Source: an uncultured Oscillospiraceae bacterium (lineage in GTDB: Bacteria > Bacillota > Clostridia > Oscillospirales > Oscillospiraceae). From it: a stretch of 44,269 nucleotides of DNA. A model generated the notes under the pieces. That model had not been told where the DNA came from. It was given only the letters and a program-made list of their open reading frames with translations, and ran no database searches. The stretch spans positions 1-44,269 of the forward strand of contig CAJUKH010000048.1 of NCBI GenBank assembly GCA_910587345.1. The letters are read 5' to 3'. Positions 31,701-40,708 of the stretch are shown in pieces. The position numbers were made by a program, and so were the translations under genes. How positions within the stretch are numbered: position 1 is the stretch's first letter; every line of letters starts with the position of its first letter.

Positions 31701-33158
31701 TCAGTTATCCGCCCGATTGTAGTTGCACTTCATGGCCAGGCTGGCCTGATGGAGCACTTTGCCCATGGCGGCGACCGACTCTTTTTTGGCCAGTTCGCAG
31801 AGCTTCTTGTTGGCCTCGTCCAGCAGGTCGAACTTCTTGGCCCCGGTCATCTTTTTGTCGTACTCGTAGATGATACGGCTGCCGCCGTTGGCGATGGCGC
31901 CCTGATACCGCTCCACCAGCTGGATACAGGCGGTATAATTGTTGTCCGCCATGGCGGCAATGAGCCGGCTGGCCCAGTAGAAGGTGTCGGTATCCACATC
32001 CAGAGTGGTCTTGCTGAGATAGTCGGGCAGCTTTTCCACATTGGCGTAGACAGGCAGGGCGGCGTTGAAGGAGTTGGGGCCGAAGCAGATCCACTCCACG
32101 GCGGCGATCTCTTTGGGCAGATAGCCCCGAATCTGGAGGATGGCCATGGTGCCGGTGCGGCCGATGCCGATGGGGCGGTACTTGCCCTTCAAAGCGTCGT
32201 GGCCGTAAGGGTTATAGGGGGTGCCCTGATAGTAGGAGGAGAGGATATACTTTACCTCCTCCACGGTGATCTTGTGCTCGGGGACAAAAGACCAGGGGAT
32301 ATTGTCGCTTTCGGGGGTAAAGTCGGCGTTGGGGCCGTCCCAGCGATAGGTGGTGGGGTTGAAGTACCGGCCCATGTACCAGGCCCGGGGGGTGTTATAG
32401 ACATGATCGGAATCGCTGTGGGAGCCAAAGGCCAGCCGGGGGTTGAATTTCCCGTCCAAATCCAAAGCCAGGTGGTTGTCCTTGATAAACTCCCGCATAT
32501 CGGCGGAGCACATGAAGTTCTCCTTCTTGCCGAAGGCGTCCTCAAAGTCGAAATGGTCGATGCCGAACTGGTTGGGCATGATGACATAGCGGTCATCGGG
32601 GACCCGGACGGCGAGCCAATGGTGGCCGCCGATGGTCTCCATCCACCAGATCTCCTTGCCGTCGGAGAAGGCGATGCCGTTGGATTCGTAGGTGCCGTAC
32701 TGCTCCAGCAGCATACCCAGCCGCTCCACGCCTTCCCGGGCGGTGTGGATATAGGGCAGGACCACATAGACAAGGTCCTCTTCCCCCAGACCACCGGGGA
32801 CCTCTTTGCCCTGCCGGCCCGTCTTGGGCTGGTAGCGGACCATGGGGTCGGCGGCCAGGACCCGGGGGTTGGTGGTGATGGTCTCGGTGGCGGTCATGGC
32901 CACATTGGCGGCGTTGATGCCGTTGGCCGCCCATACCCCGTGGGCGGGGTCCACGCTGGGGGTGGAGGTGTAGCGCAGGGGGTCATCGGGCAGCTGGATC
33001 TCCAGATGGCCGATCTTGCTTTTATACTTCCGGAGCTGGTCCTTGGGCTGGACCACGATGAGCTTCTTTACGTCAAAAAAGCCGTCGTCGTTGCGGGCGA
33101 TCATGGTGGAACCGTCATAGCTGGCGTCTTTGCCAACCAGAATGGTGGTGCACGGCAT
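31701..33158 (-). CDS. pepD: C69-family dipeptidase
   Basis: A 485-residue Ntn-hydrolase. The start MPCTTILVGKDAS puts Cys at residue 3, which becomes the N-terminal nucleophile after trimming. Other C69 marks: GSTMIARNDDG, DPAHGVWAANGINAANVAM, NGIAFSDGKEIWWMETIGG and HSDSDHVYNTPRAWYMGRY. It hydrolyses dipeptides in the cytosol, so it fits amino-acid scavenging by a gut anaerobe. AGGGGAGATAATT precedes the ATG. Its opposite strand has a long open frame caused by GC-rich codon use; that is not a gene. Confidence 0.92.
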   Translation of the reverse strand: MPCTTILVGKDASYDGSTMIARNDDGFFDVKKLIVVQPKDQLRKYKSKIGHLEIQLPDDPLRYTSTPSVDPAHGVWAANGINAANVAMTATETITTNPRVLAADPMVRYQPKTGRQGKEVPGGLGEEDLVYVVLPYIHTAREGVERLGMLLEQYGTYESNGIAFSDGKEIWWMETIGGHHWLAVRVPDDRYVIMPNQFGIDHFDFEDAFGKKENFMCSADMREFIKDNHLALDLDGKFNPRLAFGSHSDSDHVYNTPRAWYMGRYFNPTTYRWDGPNADFTPESDNIPWSFVPEHKITVEEVKYILSSYYQGTPYNPYGHDALKGKYRPIGIGRTGTMAILQIRGYLPKEIAAVEWICFGPNSFNAALPVYANVEKLPDYLSKTTLDVDTDTFYWASRLIAAMADNNYTACIQLVERYQGAIANGGSRIIYEYDKKMTGAKKFDLLDEANKKLCELAKKESVAAMGKVLHQASLAMKCNYNRADN

Positions 33159-33321
33159 AATTATCTCCCCTTATCATTTTTATTAGGGCTTGATTTCTGC
33201 CCGGCGGGGCCGGGGGAAATGGCCGAAAAGATACAAAACCATGATAGCACAAAGTTTGCGGCAAAGCCAGTGAAAAATATGATTTCACCAAGCTATCGGC
33301 TTTCGTGGGAGAAAAGGCCCG

Positions 33322-33861
33322 CTACATTTTGTCACAAAAGGCTCCGATTTCATCTTTCCGGGCTTCCACGGCCTCTTTGTATTCGATGGAGCACAGCCCC
33401 AGACTGCCGCAGCAGTCGATCTCCAAATGGCCGTAAAAATGCTCCAGAGTTTGGATGATACGCTCGCATTCCCCCATGCCGGGGCCGGTTCGCAGGACGA
33501 TGGAGTAGCCCCTCTTTCCCGGCCGGATGGCGGCGTGGGGCTGGTGGGTATTGGACCAGGGGGTGCAGCGGTCAATGAAGACCTTGAACTGCCCCGGGAC
33601 ATCTGCCCAGTAGGAGGGGGATACGCTGACAATGACATCGGCCCAGTCATACAGGGCCAGAACGGCGTCCACATCGTCCTGCTGAACGCACTTTGCCGTG
33701 GTATGGCAGCTTCGGCACCCTTTGCAGAAACGCACATGGAAATCGTCGATACAGACGCTTTTGACCTGATATCTGCTTTCCAGATGGGCGGAAACGATTT
33801 GGACGATCCGGGCGGTGGCGCCGGTTCTGACGGGGCTGCAGTTCATGACCAGAGCATTCAT
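33322..33861 (-). CDS. Flavodoxin-family NAD(P)H reductase with Cys cluster
   Basis: A 179-residue FMN protein: NALVMNCSPVRTGATARI is the FMN-phosphate loop, and VSVSPSYWADVPGQFKVFID is the isoalloxazine-side region. The segment FCKGCRSCHTTAKCVQQDD carries the C-x2-C-x2-C-x(n)-C spacing of iron-sulfur flavoproteins, though it may be only structural. Acts as an electron carrier or quinone/azo-type reductase in the cytosol. It has its own promoter and is divergent from trmO. Bases 33159-33321 hold no gene. Confidence 0.88.
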   Translation of the reverse strand: MNALVMNCSPVRTGATARIVQIVSAHLESRYQVKSVCIDDFHVRFCKGCRSCHTTAKCVQQDDVDAVLALYDWADVIVSVSPSYWADVPGQFKVFIDRCTPWSNTHQPHAAIRPGKRGYSIVLRTGPGMGECERIIQTLEHFYGHLEIDCCGSLGLCSIEYKEAVEARKDEIGAFCDKM

Positions 33862-33891
33862 TGGCTTACCTCCTCAAAAGTATATTGCGCC

Positions 33892-33922
33892 GATTATAGC
33901 ACGGGTGTTGACAGCCTGTCAA
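33892..33922 (-). promoter_or_regulatory. Promoter of the flavodoxin-family gene
   Basis: Minus strand TTGACA (33922-33917), an 18-bp spacer, TATAAT (33898-33893). The -35 is one arm of the palindrome TTGACAG-C-CTGTCAA, which may serve as an operator. Confidence 0.65.
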
Positions 33923-33951
33923 TCAAAAAATCCAGGGAAGAACGGGCCCTC

Positions 33952-33980
33952 TTGTTTTGGGAGCCATCCTGTGATACACT
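33952..33980 (+). promoter_or_regulatory. Promoter of the trmO operon
   Basis: TTGTTT (33952-33957), a 17-bp spacer, TACACT (33975-33980), 33 bp before the ATG of trmO. Confidence 0.5.
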
Positions 33981-34013
33981 GACAATAATCAGAAAAAACC
34001 GGGAGGAACGGAC

Positions 34014-34709
34014 ATGGACGACCAGCTGCAGATCAACCCAGTAGCCCGCATCAAAAGCGAATTTCCCACCAAGTTTGGCATTCCCCGGCAGGCGGGGCTG
34101 GTGGAAGGGCTGCGGGGTACGGTGGTTTTCGAGCCGGAATACCGCAACCCCGATGCCCTGCGGGGTATTGAGGGGTTTTCCCACCTGTGGCTGGTGTGGG
34201 GCTTTCATGCCATGCGGCGGGGAGACGGGGGATGGTCGGCCACGGTGCGGCCGCCCCGGCTGGGGGGCAACGAGCGGGTGGGGGTCTTTGCCACCCGTTC
34301 CCCCAACCGGCCCAACCCCCTGGGACTGTCCTGCGTAAAACTGGAGGGGGTGGAGCTCCACGGTCCAGAAGGGCCGGTGCTGTATGTGTCGGGAGCGGAC
34401 CTGATGGACGGCACCCCCATCTATGACATCAAGCCCTATATTCCCTATGCAGATGCCCACCCGGAGGCGGCGCAGGGATTCGCCCCGGCACCGGAAGGGC
34501 GGCTGAGGGTGGAAATTCCCCCGGAAATAGCCCTTAAACTGCCCAAGGAGCGGCGGGAGGCGTTGGAAGGGGTCCTGGCCTGTGACCCCCGGCCATCCTA
34601 TCAGAAGGACCCGGAGCGGGTCTATGGGATGGTTTTTGCAGGGTGGGAGGTCAGGTTTTCGGTGGATGGAGAGATCTTGACTGTCCTGTCTGCGGAGGAG
34701 GGGAAATGA
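34014..34709 (+). CDS. trmO: tRNA N6-threonylcarbamoyladenosine-37 N6-methyltransferase
   Basis: A 231-residue TrmO/TsaA/YaeB-family protein that methylates t6A37 of Thr tRNAs with SAM. Family motifs: PVARIKSEFPTKFGIPRQAG, GIEGFSHLWLVWGFH, the SAM-binding RVGVFATRSPNRPNPLGLS, and DLMDGTPIYDIKPYIPYAD. Length is normal. GGGAGGAACGGAC precedes the ATG. It is coupled by ATGA to the membrane-protein gene downstream and starts a five-gene rightward run. Confidence 0.95.
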   Translation: MDDQLQINPVARIKSEFPTKFGIPRQAGLVEGLRGTVVFEPEYRNPDALRGIEGFSHLWLVWGFHAMRRGDGGWSATVRPPRLGGNERVGVFATRSPNRPNPLGLSCVKLEGVELHGPEGPVLYVSGADLMDGTPIYDIKPYIPYADAHPEAAQGFAPAPEGRLRVEIPPEIALKLPKERREALEGVLACDPRPSYQKDPERVYGMVFAGWEVRFSVDGEILTVLSAEEGK

Positions 34710-35443
34710 GCCGAAAGAGGTCAAAGCAGCCCCATGCCATCCGGGATGTTTTTGTGGCCTTGGGCCTGGCGATTTTCAGCGCCTGTCTGGTGGCGCCTCT
34801 CTCCCAGGGGGGGCAGCTGCTGTGCCTGTTTGGGTTCCTGCTGGCCGGCGGGGCCGCGGCCGGATGGAAGGGCGCCCATGGCAAGTGGGAGCAGAGCTTT
34901 ATTCCGGGGATGTTTTTCCTGATGGAATGGGTCATTGTAAGCGGCCGGGCCTACGGTATCCGCATGGGGGTGACCCTTGGGGGGAAGACGGCCCTGTTCA
35001 CCCTTATTGGTCTGGTCACGGCGGTGCTGGGCGGGGCGTTTGTATTTTGGCTGCTGCGGGAGTACATTACGAAGGAGGACCGGAAGTGGATCCTTTTTCT
35101 GGCCGCCTTTGGGGCGCTGTGCAGCTTTCAGCTGGGGTATGACAGTTCCCTTTCGGTCAACGCCTTGGCAGACGGGATGACCGCAAAGGAAGCGGTGGCC
35201 GTGGTGGAGGGGGTTCAAACCGCCACCTACGCCGCCGGGCGGTATGCGACAGGGAAGGTCTATTCCCTGCTTTTGAAAGAGAATGCACTGATGGAAAAGG
35301 GCGGCCGGGTAAAGGTGTCAGCCGCCCTGGCGAAGAGCCTTCAGCAAGGGGACGCCGTCCGGCTGCTTCTTCACCCCGGCGCTCTTGGGGTGCCATGGCT
35401 GGAGTGTGTGCCGCTGACAGAGGAAAAAGGAGAGAGACAGTGA
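34706..35443 (+). CDS. Membrane protein of unknown function
   Basis: A 245-residue protein with four likely membrane helices in the first 125 residues (DVFVALGLAIFSACLVAPL, LLCLFGFLLAGGAAAGW, FIPGMFFLMEWVIV, LFTLIGLVTAVLGGAFVFWL) and a further helix (WILFLAAFGALCSFQLGY) before a soluble C-terminal domain. No family recognised. It is overlapped on both sides, ATGA with trmO and TGATG with azlC, so it is translated with them; a link to amino-acid export is possible but unproven. Confidence 0.8.
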   Translation: MSRKRSKQPHAIRDVFVALGLAIFSACLVAPLSQGGQLLCLFGFLLAGGAAAGWKGAHGKWEQSFIPGMFFLMEWVIVSGRAYGIRMGVTLGGKTALFTLIGLVTAVLGGAFVFWLLREYITKEDRKWILFLAAFGALCSFQLGYDSSLSVNALADGMTAKEAVAVVEGVQTATYAAGRYATGKVYSLLLKENALMEKGGRVKVSAALAKSLQQGDAVRLLLHPGALGVPWLECVPLTEEKGERQ

Positions 35444-36165
35444 TGACAGAGATAAGACCCGCCCCCTTTCGGGAGGGCGTTCGGGATGGCATCCCCATTG
35501 CTTTGGGGTATTTTGCCGTGTCCTTCACCCTGGGTATTGCCGCCCGAAACGCCGGGCTGAATGCCTTTCAGGGCTTTTTGGCCAGCCTTTTGAATCTGGC
35601 TTCGGCGGGGGAGTACGCCGGTTTTGCCCTTATCGCCGTGTCTGCCCCCTATTGGGAGGTGGCCATGGTGACCCTCATCACCAACGCCCGGTATCTGCTG
35701 ATGAGCTGTGCCCTCAGCCAGAAGCTGGCCCCGGATACCCCGCTGCTCCACCGGGTGGGGGTGGGGTATGCCGTTACCGACGAACTGTTCGGCATCGCCA
35801 TGGCCCGGCCGGGGGCTTTGGAGCCGGCTTACAGCTACGGGGCCATGTCGGTAGCCGTCCCCTGCTGGGCGGTGGGCACCGCGCTGGGGGTCATCGCCGG
35901 CAATGTGCTGCCCCTGCGGGCGGTGAGCGCCCTCAGCGTGGCTCTTTACGGGATGTTTCTGGCGGTGATCATTCCCCCGGCCCGGAAGGACAGGGTGGTG
36001 GCGGGTTTGGTGGCCCTCAGCTTCGCTGCCAGTTATGCCGCCGGGCGGCTGCCGGTGGTGTCCGGGCTGTCCGGGGGCAGCCGGACCATTCTGCTGACAT
36101 TGATTTTGGCGGGAGGCGCTGCGGCGCTGTTTCCGGTGAGAGAGGAGGGAGAGGACCGTGAATAA
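35443..36165 (+). CDS. azlC: AzlC-family branched-chain amino acid exporter subunit
   Basis: A 240-residue membrane protein, the large subunit of an AzlCD exporter. Family marks: REGVRDGIPIALGYFAVSFT, then NLASAGEYAGFALI, NARYLLMSCALSQKL and YAVTDELFGIA. About seven membrane helices. It overlaps its partner azlD by 8 bases. The ATG at 35443 shares a base with the upstream stop, preceded by GGAGAGA. Confidence 0.93.
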   Translation: MTEIRPAPFREGVRDGIPIALGYFAVSFTLGIAARNAGLNAFQGFLASLLNLASAGEYAGFALIAVSAPYWEVAMVTLITNARYLLMSCALSQKLAPDTPLLHRVGVGYAVTDELFGIAMARPGALEPAYSYGAMSVAVPCWAVGTALGVIAGNVLPLRAVSALSVALYGMFLAVIIPPARKDRVVAGLVALSFAASYAAGRLPVVSGLSGGSRTILLTLILAGGAAALFPVREEGEDRE

Positions 36166-36463
36166 CCCTTATATTTACATTCTGGTGATGTTTGCCGTCA
36201 GCTTTGCCATCCGGGTGCTGCCGTTGACCCTTATCCGGGGGGAGATCAAAAATACCTTTCTTCGCTCCTTTCTCCACTATGTGCCCTATGTGACGCTGGC
36301 GGTGATGACCTTCCCCGCCATTGTGGAGGCCACCCAGGTCCCCCTGGCCGGGGCGTTGGCTCTGGGGGTGGGGGTGGTGCTGGCCTGGTTGGGGGCGGGG
36401 TTGTTCCCTGTGTCGGTGGTGTGCTGTGTGGTGGTGTTTGCGGCAGAGCTTTTGCTGCTGTAA
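36158..36463 (+). CDS. azlD: AzlD-family branched-chain amino acid exporter subunit
   Basis: A 101-residue membrane protein with four hydrophobic segments, beginning NNPYIYILVMFAVSFAIRVL and containing the conserved FLRSFLHYVPYVTLAVMTFP. It starts at GTG inside the azlC end, with GAGGGAGAGG upstream. Works with AzlC to export branched-chain amino acids. Confidence 0.92.
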   Translation: MNNPYIYILVMFAVSFAIRVLPLTLIRGEIKNTFLRSFLHYVPYVTLAVMTFPAIVEATQVPLAGALALGVGVVLAWLGAGLFPVSVVCCVVVFAAELLLL

Positions 36464-36479
36464 CCAAGGAGAAAAGGAA

Positions 36480-37013
36480 ATGAAGGTGTATGTGGCCCGG
36501 CATGGGCAGACGGAGTGGAACGCACAAAATAGGATCTGCGGCCGGACCGACGTGGAGTTGACCGAAGAGGGCCGCCGTCAGGCCGAAGAATTAGCCGAGA
36601 GCCTGACGGGGAGGGGGGTCGATGTCATTTTGGCCTCTCCCATGAAGCGGGCCATAGAGACCGCCCGGGCCGTGTCCCGCCGGTGCGGAGTGCCGGTGGA
36701 GGTGGACAGGCGGCTTATAGAGCAGGACTACGGCATCTACGAGGGGGCGGACCGTCTGGACCCGGGATTCTGGGCGGTGAAACGGACCTTTGCCGTCCGC
36801 TATCCCGGTGGGGAGTCCATGATGGATGTGGCCGGGCGGGTCTATCCTCTGCTGAAGGAACTGAAGGACCGCTATCCCGGCAGGACCGTCCTGCTGGTCT
36901 GTCACGGCGGGGTGTGCCGGGTGATCCGAAGCTATTTTGAGGACATGACCAATGAGGAGTTCCCTCGCTGGTCGGTGCCCAACGCCGCCGTGGCGGAGTA
37001 TGAACTGCAATAA
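36480..37013 (+). CDS. Histidine phosphatase family protein
   Basis: A 177-residue phosphatase of the phosphoglycerate-mutase-like superfamily. Catalytic pattern: KVYVARHGQTEWN (Arg and phospho-His), SPMKRAIETA (second Arg), the acid in LIEQDYGIYEG, and VCHGGVCR (second His). Cobalamin-pathway alpha-ribazole phosphatases share this pattern, but nothing around it supports that role. AAGGAGAAAAGGAA precedes the ATG. Last gene of the rightward run. Confidence 0.9.
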   Translation: MKVYVARHGQTEWNAQNRICGRTDVELTEEGRRQAEELAESLTGRGVDVILASPMKRAIETARAVSRRCGVPVEVDRRLIEQDYGIYEGADRLDPGFWAVKRTFAVRYPGGESMMDVAGRVYPLLKELKDRYPGRTVLLVCHGGVCRVIRSYFEDMTNEEFPRWSVPNAAVAEYELQ

Positions 37014-37022
37014 AAAGCAGGC

Positions 37023-37061
37023 AAAAAGCCGCCCCACCGAATTTCGGTGGGGCGGCTTTTT
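37023..37061 (+). terminator. Rho-independent terminator
   Basis: AAAAAGCCGCCCCACCG and CGGTGGGGCGGCTTTTT form a 17-bp stem with a short loop, 10 bp after the phosphatase stop. The flanking A and T runs make it bidirectional, so it may also end the convergent flavoprotein gene. Confidence 0.93.
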
Positions 37062-37100
37062 ATGCTCCGTTGAAAAGAAGCGTGGCGATGGGGGGGCTAT

Positions 37101-39068
37101 TTATTTGGCGATGGTCTCACCGGCCAGCTTGCCGAAGACCACGGTGTCCACAACGGCGTTGCCGCCTAGGCGGTTGCCGCCGTGGATACCGCCGGTGACC
37201 TCACCGGCAGCCACAAGGCCGGGGATGACATTGCCATCGGCGTCCAGCACCCGGCACTCGGTGTCGATCTTCACGCCGCCCATGGTGTGGTGGACGCAGG
37301 CCTGCCGGGGAGTGGCCACGAAGGGACCGTTTTCCAGCTTGGTGGTGAACAGGGTCCGGCCGTAGGCATCCTCGCCGGAGTCCACGCTGGCGTTGAAGGC
37401 GTCCACGGTGGCCTTCAGGGTGGCGGCGTCGCAGCCCAGCTTAGTGGCCATCTCCTCCAGGGTGTCGGCCACGATGATGTAGCCCTCCTCCTCCATCTGC
37501 TGGAAGGTGAAGCCGTCGGCGGTGATGGCGCTCTTCACGTCCACATAGTCGCCGTCAGCGGACTCCAGGAAGTAGAACATGGCGTCGGGCTGCTGGAGTA
37601 CGGCCAGGCAGATCTCATCCCGGCGGCCGCCCTCATTGACGAAGCGCTCGCCGTTCTTGTTGATGAAGATCTCCTGATCGGTGCCGTTGACCACACGGGG
37701 GGGATACTTGGTCAGGCCGCCGTCCTTCAGGTTGCCCAGGTACAGCAGCTGGACCAGGTCCATGTCGGTGAGCTGGGCGCCCACGGCGGTGGCCATGGCA
37801 AGGCCGTCGCCCTGAGAGCAGCTCCACCGGTTGGTGGTGGGCATCTTGGACAGGTCCACGGTCCACTTCTCAGCGTCCTTGTTCTCCTCCACCATCTTGC
37901 CGTTGGCGGCGAAGCCGCCGGTGGCCAGGACCACGCCCTTGGCGGCGTTGAAGGTGTAAGTATTGCCGTTCACGTCCTGGCCCTTGGCGCCGACCACCTT
38001 GCCCTCGGCGTCCTTCACCAGCTCGGTGACGGTGGTGGAGGTGATGATCTCCACCTTGTCGTTCTTGGCGATGTTCTCCACATAGGTGGAGATGAAGCCG
38101 GTGCCCATCTGCTTGGTGGAGGTGTGGGTCCGCTGCCACAGGGCGCCGGCGCCCTGGCCGATGACATCGTTGAACTCCATGCCCAGGCCCTGAATCCACT
38201 CGTAGCCGGCGATGGCGTTGTAGGTCATCTCCTTTACCAGAGGCAGCTCGGCCATGCAGTCGCCGCCGTTGAAGGTCTGGAGGGTGAACCAGGCTTCACT
38301 GTCAAAGAGGTCGGTGCGGCCGGAGGCCTTGTAGTCGGCCCACTCCTTGGCCACCTCGTCGATGAGAGCCTTATGCTCTTCATTGACGGGGGTGACCTGC
38401 AAAGCGTTCTCGATGGTGGTCTTCACAGCATCGGTCATGGTGACCTTGGCCTGGAGAGCGGGGTCGGGGTTGTTGTAGATGGCGCCGCAGACCAGGGTGT
38501 CGCCGCCCACAGCGCCGTTCTTCTCCACCACGATGACGGTGGCGCCCTCAGCGGCGGCAGAGATGGCGGCAGCCAGACCGGCGCCGCCGCCGCCCACCAC
38601 GATGACGTCGGCGTCCTTGGTGATGGCGGTGCCGTTCTTCTCAACGGGGGTCTTCCAGTTGGCCAGGTCAGCGCCGGCCTGGGTCAGACAATCCTCCACG
38701 GCCGCCTTGATGGTGGCGGAGGTGATGGTGGCGCCGGCCACGGCGTCCACGTTGACGGTCTGGTTGTCCACAATGGCCTTGGGGATGGAGAGGGTGGGAA
38801 TGGTGCCCTCCTGCTCGCCGTCCACCAGGGGGGAGCCGATTCCCGGGGTCTCCTGATTCTCCAGGACCTTGACGGATTGGATGGTGGTCTCATCCACCAC
38901 CACCTCCACCTTCACCTGGCCGTTCATGCCCAGTTTGGAGGCGGTATAGGTGCCGGCGGTCAAGGTCCCACCAGCCTCAGGGGTGGGGTCAGGGTCCTTC
39001 TGACCGCAGGCGGCCAGGCCCACACACAGGACCATGGCCATGAGCAATGCTAAGAGTCGCTTCTTCAT
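37101..39068 (-). CDS. Extracellular FMN/FAD lipoprotein reductase (fumarate reductase-like)
   Basis: A 655-residue secreted flavoprotein. Signal KKRLLALLMAMVLCVGLAAC with lipobox LAAC. Residues about 35-135 are an FMN-binding domain with AVAGATITSATIKAAVEDCL, the site where ApbE links FMN to Thr. Next is a FAD domain (ADVIVVGGGGAGLAAAISAA), the capping domain, and a late FAD motif (HHTMGGVKIDTECRV, then GGIHGGNRLGGNA). Relatives reduce fumarate, urocanate or other unsaturated acids outside the membrane, fed by membrane quinols. The exact acceptor cannot be read. GGAAAGGAG precedes the ATG. Single-gene unit. Confidence 0.92.
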   Translation of the reverse strand: MKKRLLALLMAMVLCVGLAACGQKDPDPTPEAGGTLTAGTYTASKLGMNGQVKVEVVVDETTIQSVKVLENQETPGIGSPLVDGEQEGTIPTLSIPKAIVDNQTVNVDAVAGATITSATIKAAVEDCLTQAGADLANWKTPVEKNGTAITKDADVIVVGGGGAGLAAAISAAAEGATVIVVEKNGAVGGDTLVCGAIYNNPDPALQAKVTMTDAVKTTIENALQVTPVNEEHKALIDEVAKEWADYKASGRTDLFDSEAWFTLQTFNGGDCMAELPLVKEMTYNAIAGYEWIQGLGMEFNDVIGQGAGALWQRTHTSTKQMGTGFISTYVENIAKNDKVEIITSTTVTELVKDAEGKVVGAKGQDVNGNTYTFNAAKGVVLATGGFAANGKMVEENKDAEKWTVDLSKMPTTNRWSCSQGDGLAMATAVGAQLTDMDLVQLLYLGNLKDGGLTKYPPRVVNGTDQEIFINKNGERFVNEGGRRDEICLAVLQQPDAMFYFLESADGDYVDVKSAITADGFTFQQMEEEGYIIVADTLEEMATKLGCDAATLKATVDAFNASVDSGEDAYGRTLFTTKLENGPFVATPRQACVHHTMGGVKIDTECRVLDADGNVIPGLVAAGEVTGGIHGGNRLGGNAVVDTVVFGKLAGETIAK

Positions 39069-39189
39069 GTTCCGATCTCCTTTCCAATTTCCCCACCATT
39101 TGTGGGGTATGTTTAATATATCACATTTATTGTTAAAAATCAGACGAACATTTCGTGATATCATTCGCTTTTCCCGAATTATTATGAGA

Positions 39190-39390
39190 AAGGCCGCACC
39201 GTAGGTGCGGCCTTCAACCTGTCGAAAAACCGAAATGTCTGAAGAATTCGGAGGGAGGGAAAGTGTGAAAGGGGACCGTCAGGGTCCCCTTTCATCCAGT
39301 TCAATCAACATTTTGAGTATACTCAAAATGTTATCAGGCTGCCAAAAAACTTTTTGGCAACCTGAAGGCCGCACCTGCGGGTGCGGCCTT
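39190..39390. repeat. Array of five palindromes between flavoprotein and LysR genes
   Basis: In order: AAGGCCGCACC-GTA-GGTGCGGCCTT (39190-39214); TGAAAGGGGACC with GGTCCCCTTTCA (39266-39294); the perfect 26-bp palindrome centred on GTATAC (39307-39332); CAGGCTGCCAAAAA with TTTTTGGCAACCTG (39336-39364); and a second AAGGCCGCACC / GGTGCGGCCTT (39365-39390). The first and last stems are the same sequence, so the block is flanked by identical hairpins, like a small non-coding mobile unit. No gene is seen between 39069 and 39473. Confidence 0.75.
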
Positions 39391-39473
39391 AGAGATGTAT
39401 CATCATGTTTTCTGCCGGGAGAAATGTCCTTCCCGTCGGCGGGCGCAGGGGAGCGGTCTCCTGGCTGGCTCCC

Positions 39474-40397
39474 TCACCGAGTCAGATAGTGTTTGGGGTC
39501 CTGGCGGGAGCGCGCCTCGGCGAACTTCTGGATCTCCCGCAGAAAGGTGGCCAGAGCGGGCGGGACTGCATGGCCGGCCTTGTAAAAGACCCCATACCAC
39601 AGCCACACATCCTCCTCGGCCAAGTCCAGGACCTGCAGCTGCCCGGATGTGCCAAACCACTGGGCCGCAGAGTAGGGGCAGGACAGGATGGCTCCCTCGG
39701 TGGCCAACTTGTGGAGGACCAGCTGCATGATACCCAGATAGTGGGTGGCGTCGGGCTTCACATTGGCCCCTGCCATCCGCTTGAGCAGCTCACTGGTACA
39801 GTAGCAATCGGCGTGGGGGGCGGCAAAGGGGTAGCCGGCCAAATCACTGTAATGGAGTCCTTTCCGCTCGGCCAGGGGATGGCTTTTATGGACCACCAGG
39901 CTGGTGGGTTCCTTGTAGAGAAAGGTCCCGTCCAGTCCGGGCAGAGGGCGGCGGCTGGGGGCACAGTGCAGCCCCACATCCACATTCCCGTTGAGAATGG
40001 TCTCTGGAGCCTGCATATTGGAGGAGAAATGGATGCTCAGCTGGATATGGGGGCAGCGCCGGAGAAAGCTGTCAAAAAAGGGACTGAAGGCATAGGTGGC
40101 AATGAGTTCGCAGCCCGCTATCCCCAAGGTCAGCTCCTCATCCGTGCGTACCACGCTGCGCAAGGCCAGATCATAGTCCATAAGCAGCCGCTGGGCGCTC
40201 TCCTGAAACCCCCGGCCCTCCTCGGTCAGTTCCAGCTGCCGGCCCACCTTGGTGAACAGCTTTACGCCCAACTCCTGTTCCAGAGCGTGGATGTGGCCGG
40301 TGAGGGTGGACGGGGCATAGCTCAGTCGCTGGGCGGCCTGCTGGTAGTTCAGTGTTTCCGACAGCACCACAAATGTTTTGACAGCCTTCGTGTCCAT
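39474..40397 (-). CDS. LysR-family transcriptional regulator
   Basis: A 307-residue regulator. N-terminal winged helix: FVVLSETLNYQQAAQRLSYA, PSTLTGHIHALEQELGVKLF and the LTEEGRGF end. The effector domain follows (VDVGLHC, the SLVVHKSHPLA core). The ATG at 40397 follows GGAGTGGAG; a much longer in-frame extension upstream has no ribosome site. It is divergent from ppdK with 311 bp between; control of ppdK or of the flavoprotein gene are both possible. Confidence 0.9.
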   Translation of the reverse strand: MDTKAVKTFVVLSETLNYQQAAQRLSYAPSTLTGHIHALEQELGVKLFTKVGRQLELTEEGRGFQESAQRLLMDYDLALRSVVRTDEELTLGIAGCELIATYAFSPFFDSFLRRCPHIQLSIHFSSNMQAPETILNGNVDVGLHCAPSRRPLPGLDGTFLYKEPTSLVVHKSHPLAERKGLHYSDLAGYPFAAPHADCYCTSELLKRMAGANVKPDATHYLGIMQLVLHKLATEGAILSCPYSAAQWFGTSGQLQVLDLAEEDVWLWYGVFYKAGHAVPPALATFLREIQKFAEARSRQDPKHYLTR

Positions 40398-40590
40398 TCT
40401 CCATCCACTCCTTTCCCCTGAAGTGTAACACAGCCCCTGTAAATATGCAAGTTGAAGATTTAACAAACCCGTCGAAAGCGGATATCTCTGCACCGGGCGC
40501 ATCACCGGCCGGGAGGAAGCATAAAAAAGAAAAGGGAGGCGGTTGGGAAAAGAGGGGTTGACAAAATTGCCAAAAAAGGAAAAACAATCC

Positions 40591-40618
40591 TTGCATTCCG
40601 TTGTGGGAATGGTATAAT
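40591..40618 (+). promoter_or_regulatory. Promoter of ppdK
   Basis: TTGCAT (40591-40596), a 16-bp spacer, TATAAT (40613-40618), 90 bp upstream of the ppdK start. A TTGACA at 40558 is too far away to be its -35. Confidence 0.65.
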
Positions 40619-40708
40619 GGAAAGTAACAGAACGCGCGGACGTTCCGATTATCGCCAATTGACCACATCATCTCCATTCTGGCGAGCGAAAATAAGGGAG
40701 GACTGTTC

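Noticed and set aside
31668..33458. Plus-strand open frame of 596 codons
   Set aside because: It lies opposite the C69 dipeptidase, which has clear catalytic motifs; the sequence is Gly/Val/His-rich antisense of GC-rich codons and has no ribosome site.
37182..39053. Plus-strand open frame of 623 codons
   Set aside because: Antisense of the FMN/FAD lipoprotein gene; composition dominated by Gly, His, Val and Leu, with no domain.
39474..40658. Longer 394-residue form of the LysR regulator
   Set aside because: The first 87 residues do not look like protein of this family, span the promoter region, and lack a ribosome site; the ATG at 40397 gives the standard LysR start.
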